Assembly: GCA_963210315.1 (NCBI GenBank)
Contig: OY723286.1
Location: 310,001-374,000 of the forward strand
From: Rhynchopus euleeides
Taxonomy: Eukaryota; Euglenozoa; Diplonemea; Diplonemida; Diplonemidae
Length of the DNA stretch: 64,000 bases
Direction of reading: 5' to 3'
Position numbers and translations under genes: made by a program. Of this stretch, positions 1-9,124 are shown one piece after another. Below the pieces are notes generated by a model. That model did not search any database and was not told the origin of the DNA. It was given only the letters and a program-made list of their open reading frames with translations. The number at the start of each line of letters is the position of its first letter. The stretch's first letter is position 1.

Positions 1-1214
1 GCGGCCCCGTGCCACATCAGCCCCAGTGCCAGTCGCACCTCGGGGTCCCGCTCGTCCCGCATCGCCTGCTCCACTTCTGCCTTCGTCGCCGGCACCGCCT
101 GTGTCCGGGGCACCTCCGCCCCCATGCGCCTCAGTCCCCGTCTGAACGCGTCGAGCTTGTGCGAGTGCACTGTGTCCTCCAGCATGTGGCGGTGCGCGGA
201 CGACACGGCGTAGCTGTAGGCCAGCCCCGAGGATGGCAGCACGTTGTCGACAGACATCTTCTTGGAGACCCACAAGATGATCGCCGTCCCCGTGTCGATG
301 GGTCCCTCGGCGGCCTCCCAGGCCTGACGGAACTCCTGGAACCGCCGGTAGCACGACGCGATGTTGTCCCATGTGGAGTTCGCGAGTGCCCGGTCCAGAA
401 CGGCGTTGGCTGCAGACACGACTTCCCCCCTCGTCCCGTCCGGGAGGGTTGCTGTCTCTGACATCCGCGGGCGTCCTCGAGTTGCTGGCCCCCTGCGCAG
501 CCACCGCTGCAGCCCCGACTCGATTGTGTGGCCTTCCGCTGTCGGGTCCCGCCCCTGGGATCCCGTCTGCTGCACTGCTGGGCCGGCCCGCTCTGTCGCC
601 TGCTCTCCCCGAGCAGTGTTGGTGACCGGCCACGGCCTGTGTGGCGTCATCCCGTGATCTTGCTGCGCCATTTGCTCCCCCTGAGCACTGGACTGTATTC
701 TTACTAACCACGGTGTGCGTGGATTCTGCTCCCCCTGAGCTTGATGCACCGCTGGCTCCCCTTGAGCACTGGGCTGTGTGATTTGCGTTTTTACTAGCCA
801 CGGCGTGCGTGGATTCTGCTCCCCTTGAGCTTGCTTCGCCGCTGGCTCCCCTTGAGCACTGGGCTGTGTGATTTCCGTTTTTACTATCCACGGCGTGCGT
901 GGTTTCTGCTCCCCTTGAGCTTGCTTCGCCGCTGGCTCCCCTTGAGCACTGGGCTGTGTGATTTCCGTTTTTACTAGCCACGGCGTGCGTGGGTTCTGCT
1001 CCCCTTGAGCTTGATGCGCCGCTGGCTCCCCTTGAGCACTGGGCTGTGTGGTTTGCGCTTTTACTCGCCACGGCATGCGTGAATTCTGCTCCCCTTGAGC
1101 TTGTGGCACCGCTGGTTCCCCTTGAAGTGTAGACTGTGTGTGCAGTGGCGGTGTGTCTGAGGGAGGTGTCACCGGCCCGCACAACCCCGGCTCTCCCTGC
1201 GCAGGTGTGGCTTG
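1..1214 (-). CDS. Tyrosine recombinase-like ORF of a mobile element (partial, runs off the window)
   Basis: The frame stays open from the codon after the UGA at 1217-1215 to the window edge. It encodes a Gln/Pro-rich linker of about 30-residue repeats (AQGEP and QAQGEQ motifs, 1140-661), then from a possible internal Met at 464-462 an alpha-helical region with TWDNIASCYRRFQEF and later LALGLMWHGA. This matches the core-binding domain and the start of the catalytic domain of eukaryotic transposon tyrosine recombinases (DIRS/Crypton/TATE-like); the first catalytic Arg would lie just beyond position 1, so catalysis cannot be checked. It is in the same frame as the Gag-like ORF upstream. Expression is either by UGA readthrough or by a separate start near 464. 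Family assignment is from motif and helix pattern only. Confidence 0.65.
661..1140 (-). repeat. 90-bp tandem repeat coding a 30-residue linker repeat
   Basis: Four clear 90-bp units (781-870, 871-960, 961-1050, 1051-1140) and a degenerate unit at 661-780 share CTCCCCTTGAGC and CACGGCGTGCGTGG. The period is a multiple of three, and each unit is open in the recombinase frame, reading TQPSAQGEPAAKQAQGEQ then a PRTPWLVKT-like segment. The linker sits between the Gag-like and recombinase regions. Confidence 0.9.
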
Positions 1215-2231
1215 TCACTTGCCCCACTTGGATCCCTTGTTGAAGCCCTTGTTGGATCCCTTTCCCCCCTTACCTCCCTTCGGCACCACTGGCCTCTCTT
1301 CCTCCTCGTCCCACGCGCCCTCGGTGCGGCGCCGCTTGTTGTTGGCCTTCTCCTTCTCGCCCTCGCTCTGGGCTTGGCTCTGGAGCGACCTGAATAGTTG
1401 CTCCGTCAGCGCGCTTGCCGGCATGCCCTCCAGCCGCCGCTCCCAGTGCAGCTGCGCCGCGAGCCCGTACCACTCCCGGAGGCGCAGCCCCTCCAAGCGG
1501 ACCAGGAGGTTGTGGGCAGCTTGCACTGCCTCAGGCTTCGTCGACACGATGGGGATCAGGATGTCCAACACGGAGAGCGCGACCCGAAGTTCGTGCTGGG
1601 GCCCGGTCGCTGCCGCAGCCGCATCGTCCGCCCCCTTCCCGAAACGATCACGCAGTGCCCTCATGGCCATTGCGTGCAGCGCTGGCGACTGCATCCGGTG
1701 GCGCCATTGCTCCACCACCGTGATGCGGGTGCCGGTCAGCCCCTCGCGTTCCAGCTTCGCCTGCCGCTCCTTCCTCTGCATATCATCCAAGACCTCCTCC
1801 AGAATTGCCTTGGTGTTTGGGTTATCCACACCCCTCATCAACTCCCAGAGGTCCCTCACCTTGGGCGTAGCGTCACTCATGTTGGCATCGGCGTCGCCCT
1901 CGTCCTCCTCCTTGAGGGTCCATGTTGCCTCACCATTGTGGAGATACAGCGCGCAGAGGGGGCAGACCCAGTGTGGCTCCATCCACTGGTCGGTCATCTT
2001 CTCGACCGTCTGATTCCCCGTGCCCTCCATGCAGGCCTTCAGGCAGCTCTTCGTCGTCCGCCTTCCACACATGCGACACACAGACGAGTGCGCGTCGGAG
2101 TGCAGCGCCCCGCACTCCGGAAACACGCAGTCGGGGGTGCCGTCCACCCCCGCTGCGTTTCCCGGAACAACCGGGGTCGGAACATCGATCCACGCCTGGT
2201 CGATGATCACGGTTGCGTTCCGGTCCGGCAT
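1215..2231 (-). CDS. Gag-like zinc-finger/basic protein of the recombinase element
   Basis: A 338-residue protein started at 2231 (context ACACA-ATG). Residues about 35-93 hold a cross-brace-like zinc-binding set: C35, C40, H44, H48, C52, C55, C63, C67, H87, C90, C93, similar to RING/PHD folds. Residues about 115-310 are helical and charged. The C-terminus is basic and Gly/Lys-rich (GGKGGKG, NKGFNKGSKWGK), suggesting nucleic-acid binding. It ends at a single TGA and the recombinase frame continues in phase. Together these suggest the first ORF of a tyrosine-recombinase element. It could instead be a host zinc-finger gene with a chance open frame behind it, but the shared frame and the AQGEP motif a few codons after the stop argue against that. 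Confidence 0.6.
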   Translation of the reverse strand: MPDRNATVIIDQAWIDVPTPVVPGNAAGVDGTPDCVFPECGALHSDAHSSVCRMCGRRTTKSCLKACMEGTGNQTVEKMTDQWMEPHWVCPLCALYLHNGEATWTLKEEDEGDADANMSDATPKVRDLWELMRGVDNPNTKAILEEVLDDMQRKERQAKLEREGLTGTRITVVEQWRHRMQSPALHAMAMRALRDRFGKGADDAAAAATGPQHELRVALSVLDILIPIVSTKPEAVQAAHNLLVRLEGLRLREWYGLAAQLHWERRLEGMPASALTEQLFRSLQSQAQSEGEKEKANNKRRRTEGAWDEEEERPVVPKGGKGGKGSNKGFNKGSKWGK

Positions 2232-2321
2232 TGTGTTGTTTGGTTGTTTGGGGGAGGTTGTGAGAGTTGTGGTGAAACGCACACACCTCGACCTGTGATG
2301 AGGTGAGATGTGGCTCTGCAA

Positions 2322-2344
2322 TTACGGCACTACGCGTGCCGTAA
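2322..2344. promoter_or_regulatory. Inverted repeat, candidate recombinase crossover/terminal site
   Basis: Perfect 9-bp arms TTACGGCAC (2322-2330) and GTGCCGTAA (2336-2344) flank a 5-bp spacer TACGC. It lies about 90 bp upstream of the Gag-like start. Arm-spacer-arm is the layout of many tyrosine recombinase core sites; a simple hairpin is the alternative. Confidence 0.35.
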
Positions 2345-3204
2345 ACTCAAATCGGACCTGCGTTCTCTGTGTTCCATTTCCTCCTTCATTGCATGAGGCT
2401 ACATAAAGATATTCCTTTGTTGCAGATGGGGCATGAGGAGGGAAGTGGGGGGGGGGAGCGGGGACGAGATGGCCCTGACAGCGCCTCTGTTCCCTTTTCC
2501 TCCCCCCATCCCCCCCCTCACTGGTTTTCCCATGTTGGCTTCACAATGCATGGAGGGGCGGGGAGGGAGGTTTGTTTTTGCACTGTAGATTCCGTTTTCT
2601 CACAACTTCACCCCAGACCCACCCCTGCCCCTGCATCTCTGTTGGTGGGCTGAGTTATGAAAGATTGCTTCGCGAGGGAGGGGGGAGCGGCAGCTTTGGC
2701 TCCGCGGTGTCCGGGGAGCGCATTTTTTTTTGGTGCGCTTCACCTTATTGGGATATCACGGAAAGCGCTTTTCGAAATCCGAAAGCGTTTTCAGAAGGGG
2801 GAAACAGGCCACCTTTGGTGGTAGGGTGGAAGGAAGAGGCAGCCAGATCCGAAGAATTTCTTCGTGAAAAAAAGATGCGCTCATCGGGGCTGGAAATATT
2901 GGGACACAGCCTCCCAGCGAGAGAAGCAGGGACCATTTTCCATCCATCACCTCCACCCACCCCCACCCTTTCTCCTGCGACAGAACCTCGCAGCGAAACA
3001 AAGATACCGCCACCCACACCCCCATTCATTCAAAACAAAACCAACACAACAACCCACCCACCGAGTGAACTCGGTGGAAAAATAACGGCCCCCCCCACCC
3101 CCTCTCTCAGCACCTCGTATTCGTGCATATCGACCCCCCTCTTGAATCCCCCACTCCCACACACAGCAACCTACGCTGCTCGCCTCAGCTTCTCATCAAG
3201 ATGC
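2345..3204. other. Gene-free stretch, purine/pyrimidine-biased
   Basis: No supported coding sequence. It holds G-runs (2446-2460), C-runs near 3090, and a small imperfect palindrome around 2759-2792 (GAAAGCGCTTTTC followed by GAAAGCGTTTTC). It would contain the 3' UTR of the minus-strand dehydratase fusion gene. Confidence 0.6.
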
Positions 3205-5731
3205 TCAGTTGTTCTTCTTCTCAGCAGATGCCTTCTTCGAGCCACGCCCCAACACCTTGGAGCGCTGGGCCAGCATGTGGGTGTACAGGCCGTACAGCCC
3301 TGTGACGTAGCCGAAGATCAGGAGAGGGAGGCCGCCGAACTTGTAGAAGGCGTGCAGCAGGGTCATCACGCCGAAGGAGGAGGTGGGCTCCGACTGGGAG
3401 GCGATGTTGAGGCAGCCGATCTCGCCGGTGACACCCATGGGGTACAGCACGATGAACAGCGTGTAGCGCAGCCACGTGAGGGGGGCGATGTCGACGGGGG
3501 TGCCGTAGAAGGTGTAGCGGATGACCTCCGTGAGGGACCAGGCGAAGAGCATCATGCGGATGAACATGTTGTCCGCGGCGAACTGCGAGGGGGTCTCGTT
3601 CAGCACCGCGACGACGAAGAACCTGCTGAGCAGCTGCACCAGGGTCGTCATGAAGCCGCTGCGCGTCAGGCCCAGCAGCGAGTGCACCAGCTCCAGGCCG
3701 GCGAGGTACTGGAAGAAGGTGACGGTGCCCCCGATCTTCGCCCAGAGGCCCATGCCGGTGCCAGCGGCCTCGTGCTGGAGGAGGCCCGTCAGGGCGTACC
3801 CCCACCCCGCCGCCTGCGTGAAGTTGTACAGCGTCATGTAGGGCGTCACGACGTAGGACGACCAGAGGGCGGACAGCACGGAGGGGGTGCCGATGGCCCC
3901 GAATTTGTAGGCGCAGCGCCAGGCGCCGCCGTGGAAGGAGTTGTCGGAGAAGAGGCACATGGGGTTGGCCAGCTTGGACTGGGGGTTGGCGGCGGAGGTG
4001 GTGTCGTTGAGGTCTGCCAGCATGAGGGCGGTCATCACGGCGTTGGAGGTGTCCTCGTAGAAGACCTCCACAGGCTTGAAGTTGTGCATGCCCTGGTAGG
4101 CGAGGGCGAACATCTTGTTGCTCACCACAGACTTCTGCGGGCGCAGGTGGGGGTGGTGGTGGGTGGTTGAAGGCACACACAGACAGGGCAGGAAAAAGTG
4201 GCTGGTGTGTCATGTTCTGAATCCCTGCTGGGGGGGCCCTGCAGCTCACGACACTGCCACACAGGCACAACACATGTGGCATATGGCATACCGTTGCCGT
4301 GGAAGGCGCGATGTTGGTGGACACGATGCACCCGTCACGGCGGCTGAGGATGGCACGCCAGTGCTGCAGGCGCTTGGCGAGGATGTAGTTGGGCCCCTGG
4401 TCCGCCACGATGGCGTCCACCACGGAGTGCTCTGTGCCCTCCACAGGCTTGGAGAAGTTCTTGGCCATCTTGAACTTGCCGCCCGCGAAGGACAGCAGCA
4501 CCTCGCACAGGCCCTGCCACATGGGCTTGCGGTTGTACTGCTGGCGCGCCATCGCCATGGCGCTGTTGGGCACCACATGCGCGTCAGTCGGGGTGCACAG
4601 GTAGGCCAGGGCGGGCTTCACCTTGCGGGTCTTCACCAGGTCCTTGATGATCGCGTCCATTGCCACAGACACCTTGACGAACAGCGGCCCGTCGAGGTAG
4701 GCGTAGGCACCGCACACCAGCTGCTTGTCGGGGTACTGGTTGACAAGCCACGTGCGCACCTCGGGTGTCTTCGTCAGCAGGTTGCACCCCGCCACCTTCG
4801 CCAGCTCGTCGTCGCTCTTCCCCGCAGGGTCCTCCGACACGGGGAAGATGAGGGTGCCCGGGGAGGAGCGCGTCTTCTCAAGCAGCTTCTTCCAGATCCC
4901 CTCGCGGTCCAGGTCCAGCGCAATCACGTTGGCACCCATGTCCATCAGCAGCGGGAAGGGCCCCATGGCCGACGCCGCGCCAAACAGCACGAAGTACTGG
5001 TCGGAGAGGTCGGTCCACCCGGGGTTCTGCGCCACCTTCATGATGGACGCCCCGCAGGACAGCTCAATCACGCCCTGGCGCACCCAGGTCTCCACCTGCT
5101 GGGCCAGCTCGCTGCCCTGCAGGCGCTTGCCCTGGTAGGGCACGGTGTATGCCCCAGCGCGCTGCCCCTTGCCCTTGACGACGGCCGTCTTGTAGACGTT
5201 GTCGCGGAACTTGTCCATCGCCTCCGACAGGGGCATCTCCTCGCCACGCACGAACATCATCTTGTTGTGCAGGTACTTCTCGCCGTCCTCCGCGATCTTG
5301 TAGGCGTTCTCTTCGCTCTGCACCGCAAGCTTCACCTGGTTCACAACGTGCTTCACATAGCCGAAGCGCCACCCGCGTGCCTTCTCGACCCTGCAGACAG
5401 AGGGAGGTGGCGTGGTGGCAGGGGGAGGCGGGGGGTAGTAGAGGACTTGGGGCTTGGCTCAGAAACGTGCAGTCTCATGCTGCAATGAAAGCACGAGGAA
5501 GAGTGAGTAAAGCCTGTGCAGTTTGGACACAGAGCGTGAGGGCCCTTCGGTGTCGCTGTGTCAAGGAGACTGTGTGACTTGGCATGGGGGCTCATACTGT
5601 TCGGCGGCAGCGGGGTCCACCCCACGCACAGCGGCGGCGAAGGTGCCCTGGTTGATGGCGGTGGTCTTGCGCTCACCCTCAGCATCCTTCGGGAACTCGA
5701 TGCCCTCAAGGGGGCGTGTGGCCGGCGGCAT
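3205..5731 (-). CDS. Fusion of a Rossmann-like domain with 3-hydroxyacyl-CoA dehydratase (HACD/PHS1), three exons
   Basis: Coding exons are 5731-5598, 5390-4292 and 4134-3205, giving 720 residues. The splice choice is supported because GAA-CA|gtatgag...ctgcag|GGTC (phase 2) and ACG|gtatgc...cccgcag|AAG (phase 0) keep one frame. Residues about 45-410 form a soluble region with a nucleotide-fold motif FGAASAMGPFPLL and a following ALDLDR acidic turn; no SDR Y-x3-K pair is evident. The C-terminal third is a polytopic PTPLA/HACD domain: YNFTQAAGWGYAL, ELVHSLLGLTRSG, AWSLTEVIRYTFYG and LRYTLFIVLYPMG, the regions holding the family's conserved Tyr and Glu, ending in a Lys-rich tail typical of ER proteins. 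HACD removes water from 3-hydroxyacyl-CoA in very-long-chain fatty-acid elongation at the ER. A reductase role for the N-terminal domain (the preceding step) is inference. Confidence 0.85.
4135..4291 (-). other. Spliceosomal intron 2 of the HACD fusion gene (157 bp)
   Basis: Donor GTATGC at 4291, acceptor CCTGCGCCCGCAG ending at 4135, phase 0. Without removal the frame of the dehydratase domain is lost. Confidence 0.85.
5391..5597 (-). other. Spliceosomal intron 1 of the HACD fusion gene (207 bp)
   Basis: Donor GTATGAG at 5597, acceptor CTCTGTCTGCAG ending at 5391. Splicing joins CA to G and makes a Gln codon (phase 2), linking a 45-residue first exon to the main frame. Confidence 0.8.
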
Positions 5732-6296
5732 TGTGCTGCGCTGTGTGAGGCTCCTGGAGTGTGGGTGCGGTGTCGTGAGATGTGTGATGCTGCGTGGTGG
5801 GTTTGGTATGCAACGTACGGCCTTCACACGTGCTGTCACAAGGTTGGGTAACGCTGTGGGGTGGAATGAGGCACACTGTCGCTGTCACGGATGGTTGCAG
5901 CAGACCCCTGCGGGTCGGACCATGAGTCCGATGCAAAGAATACGCACTCACACCACACAGCGTCCGGCTGGCTGGCGCCTTGACCGGCAAGTGCCTGGCC
6001 ATCTCCGGAGGGCAAAATACGAACAGCAGCAGCAGGCTGGCGCTATTGCAGATGCCGAAGAGAGGAGAAGAAGGGCAAGGAAGGAAACAAACCCTGCACG
6101 TGTGTCATGAACAGGGGCAGGTGGTTCATGACAGCGTGCACCCGAGCTAGAGACACCCACACGCGGTGGTGGGTGTTCCACAAAACATTCGAAGTTAGTT
6201 GGTCACACCATGTCGAGCCGTGGCGTGTTTGTATCGAACAGGCTGACAGGATACACAGGCAGCCTGCCCACGAGAGGCACAGACAAACACACAGCA
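5732..6296. other. Downstream flank of DJ-1 copy 1 / upstream flank of the HACD fusion gene
   Basis: No gene. About 5820-6296 is a repeat shared with the 3' flanks of the other DJ-1 loci (20220-20598, 32160-32583, 37500-38034). It includes a small hairpin TCGGAC-CATGA-GTCCGA (5915-5931) and the GTCATGAAC/GTTCATGAC hairpin at 6104-6132. Confidence 0.7.
6104..6132 (-). promoter_or_regulatory. Conserved hairpin downstream of DJ-1 copy 1
   Basis: Arms GTCATGAAC (6104-6112) and GTTCATGAC (6124-6132) pair perfectly around an 11-nt loop, about 165-195 nt past the DJ-1 stop. Possible 3'-UTR, processing or termination element. Confidence 0.45.
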
Positions 6297-7016
6297 TCAC
6301 TTGCTGAGCACCGACACAACGTCCTTGGCGGTGGCAGTCGCAGACCCGGGGTTCTGCCCCGTCACCAGACGCTCGTCCACGATGGACAGCTCGCCCCAGT
6401 CCTTCACGGAGACAAACTTCGCCCCGCGCTCCTTCAGCGTCGTCTCCAGCATGAAGGGCATCACCTCCGACTTCGCCACAGCGTCCTCCTCGGTGTTGGT
6501 GAACCCGCTCACAAACCTCCCGGCAACCAGGTACTCCCCGGACGACAGCTTCACGTTGACGAGCGCAGCAGGGCCGTGGCACACGGCGGCCACAACACCT
6601 CCCTTCTCGTAGATCGCAGTTGCCGCCTTGTTCTGCGCCTCACAGTCGGGGAAGTCCCACATCACCCCGTGCCCGCCCGCGTAGAAGATGGCGTCGTACT
6701 GTGCGGCAGGCTTCGGGAGCCCTGCGAGCGACACGGTGGCCAGGGACTTCCCCTCCTTCATGTGCTGCTCCTTGAACTTCTGCGACTCCGCGTCCCCTGC
6801 GAAGGCCTCGAGGCTCGACACGTCGCACCCCGCATCCCCACCCTTCGGGCTGACAAACACCACGTCGTACCCAGCAGCCTTGAACACGGCGTAGGGGTGC
6901 GCCACCTCCGGCAGGTACCACCCGGTCGCCGTCGGCACCACTCCCTCCTTCTTCTGCGCCGCCGTGGCCGGCATCTCCGTGTGCTGCGACACCACAAGCA
7001 GGACAGACTTCCCCAT
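6297..7016 (-). CDS. DJ-1/PfpI-family protein, glyoxalase III (Hsp31)-like, copy 1
   Basis: A 239-residue cytosolic-type protein, about the length of fungal Hsp31-type DJ-1 proteins. It has the nucleophile elbow AVCHGPAAL (Cys146-His147), the family Glu in YLPEVAHP (Glu37), and YAGGHGVMWDFP at 112-123 (oxyanion/GGHG loop). This Cys-His-Glu arrangement is typical of cofactor-independent glyoxalase III enzymes, which convert methylglyoxal to D-lactate, and of protein deglycase/chaperone relatives. No signal peptide is seen. The start at 7016 (CCAACG-ATG) is shared by all copies. This copy is more diverged from the array copies (GLPKP, GRFVS, AVAKSE, FVSVKD). It lies downstream of astacin copy 1 on the same strand. 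Confidence 0.9.
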   Translation of the reverse strand: MGKSVLLVVSQHTEMPATAAQKKEGVVPTATGWYLPEVAHPYAVFKAAGYDVVFVSPKGGDAGCDVSSLEAFAGDAESQKFKEQHMKEGKSLATVSLAGLPKPAAQYDAIFYAGGHGVMWDFPDCEAQNKAATAIYEKGGVVAAVCHGPAALVNVKLSSGEYLVAGRFVSGFTNTEEDAVAKSEVMPFMLETTLKERGAKFVSVKDWGELSIVDERLVTGQNPGSATATAKDVVSVLSK

Positions 7017-9124
7017 CGTTGGTGTGTCTTGGGTTGTGGGTGTGGTGTGGGAAACTGTGTGTGGATGGGTGTTGATTGTTTGGATGACGCCAGGTGCAGG
7101 CCGGGCGATATTGTGCGTCCCGGAAGCGGGGACGGCACACCCTCACAGTCTACCTCCTGTGACAGACACCACGCAGCCAGGCAGTCAGAGGTCTCGCTTT
7201 CTGTTTTTCAGATGCACGACTCACACGCACACGGCGTCACGCTGCTTGGTGTTGTCATCATATGCCTGCTGTGCCACGACACCTCCCTCACCGCTGTGGC
7301 CATGCCTCGGCAATGGCATCCCTGCCTGCACACGGTGTAGGGCAGTCAGGTCTCGCTTCTGTTCTATTGTTGCACGACTCACACGCACATGGCGTCACGC
7401 TGCTGGTGGTATAACGTCATCATGTGCCTTGCAGTGTTGTGTGCCCCAACAGCTGAACTGCCGATGCAACACAACAAGTGATACAGTCAGGTTCCTTCTG
7501 TCTTTAAGTTAAAGTGGAAGTCACAAGCCGCGTTGCCTTCAGGGAATGGACCAATGTTGCTTTAACTGGTGTCATCATGTGCTGTGCATCCCAACTTCCG
7601 ATGGGCACAGGGAGGCGGCCCTGCAAGCCAAGAGGGAGCCTCAAACAATGTGTCTCAGGGACAAGTGTCCCCATCCACATGGCGTCATGCCGCCGAGTGA
7701 CGGGCGCAAGAGGGGTGTACTGTTGTCGGGCATCGCTGGTGGGATGGGGTGGGGTGGGCACACATGCCCAGTGCTACTTTATGCCGCTGTCCTCCATTAT
7801 TGCATCAGCCTATTCGCCCCTACACATACCCCATTCTGCCACGAGCCGAGGTAAGTGGCCGTGAGGGTATGTACCCCAACACAGTACGAATAGGACTGAA
7901 GGAACACACGCGTCCAGGGAAAAACTAATGAATGTAACCGTGCGTGGGTTCTGAGGAGAGAGAGAGGTGCGGCTGTCAGGCCAACAACACCACCGCTTGG
8001 CTCCATGGCCACCCTCCTTCCCAGCAACCCAGGCCAACAAAGCAACAAATGCAAGCCCTTCGTCAGGCAGAGGGTTGGGCACGGGTGTCTCCCGTCTACC
8101 GGAAGACCGCAACCAAGCCCCGCCAGACTGACAGGCAGGCATACGCACAATATAACAGTCGAACTGAGAGTGGCGGGCTGATGCCCCCACAGAAACAACC
8201 GGTGGCTACAACATTCTGCAGTGTGTCACGAACATGCCTACTGAAAGGCACACATGCCGTGCAAACGGGTGTCCAAGAAGCTGCCCTTCACAGCAAGGCC
8301 GATCGAGAATCTTACCAGATGTGCTGTCCGCCTTCTGTTGGTTGTGTGACCATCCAGAAGCGGCTCTCGGCATCTCTCCGGTACTCAACGTATCAGCAGC
8401 TGAAGAGAGCGGCTCAATAACCAGAACGTCCCCGCACACACACTGAGTGTCGTGCGCCACGACGGGAAATAATAGTTGGGAACAGAGTGGAAAAAAGCAA
8501 CCCAGATGTTGGGGATGAAAAGAGAATAAGAAAGGGCTGCGCCCTCTCTGCTTTGATAGTGCCGCATCATATCTGTTGGCGGGGGGGAGTTGAGGGTTGT
8601 GCTGCAGCAGTCCAGGGCCCAAATCCCGGACGCAGTTTGATTGAATTAAGTTTGCACACACAGACACGCACCTGTGTTGGGATCGAAGAGTCCTTCTTCG
8701 GGTGGGACCGTTGTCCGTCTTCGCTTGTGTGATCCACCGAGATACAGGGGTGCTGTGCATGAGGTGGGCGCTGCACAGGGGGGTGGGCGTGGCGTGAAGA
8801 GTACAGGTAGGTTAGAAAGCAAAGCAATCCGTCCCATTGCAAAAGCCGCAAGTAAAACAAAACACACCACGGAGTACACTGCAGGGCATGCACCGTGTTG
8901 CACGGGCCCCTGCAGCTCATGCGAGGTCGCTCATTCTGTGATTCAAGTGAACCGGCGTGCAGTCCAGCGATACATGTGGGGTACAGTGCTGAATATCACA
9001 TGACACAGTGCCCCGTGCAACAGCATGCAACATGCTTGTTCGAGGCACACATGGGTCTGTGTGGCACCGAAGCGCACGACCGATGGCTCTGCAATGCCCT
9101 GGCATCTATTGAAGGTTGATGTAT
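7017..9124. other. 2.1-kb spacer between DJ-1 copy 1 and astacin copy 1
   Basis: No supported gene. It is homologous to the 2206-bp spacers of the tandem array. It contains a GC-armed sequence with an A/T core at 7101-7123 about 90 bp upstream of the DJ-1 start, and two imperfect direct repeats (about 7187-7270 and 7347-7430, sharing GCACGACTCACACGCACA). The part from about 7800 to 9110 is much closer to the array spacers than the part from 7500 to 7800. Confidence 0.6.

Larger units (their letters stand above)
1..2344 (-). mobile_element. 5' portion of a tyrosine-recombinase transposable element
   Basis: Covers a candidate terminal inverted repeat (2322-2344), the Gag-like ORF, the in-frame UGA, the repeat linker and the recombinase N-terminus. 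No reverse transcriptase or RNase H is visible, but the element continues beyond position 1, so a DIRS-type retroelement and a Crypton-like DNA transposon cannot be told apart. The right boundary is inferred from the inverted repeat. Confidence 0.5.

Noticed and set aside
661-1140. CRISPR-like array
   Set aside because: The 90-bp units are contiguous with no unique spacers, and the region is protein coding in a eukaryote.
3221-5356. Continuous 711-codon minus frame through the HACD fusion gene
   Set aside because: It reads through intron 2 and translates the dehydratase exon in the wrong frame. Splicing at 4291/4135 restores the HACD domain.
7191-7430. Splice-like signals in the spacer (TTCTGTTTTTCAG; CGAGGTAAGTGG near 7850)
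   Set aside because: On the plus strand, opposite to all genes, and no coding exon lies next to them.
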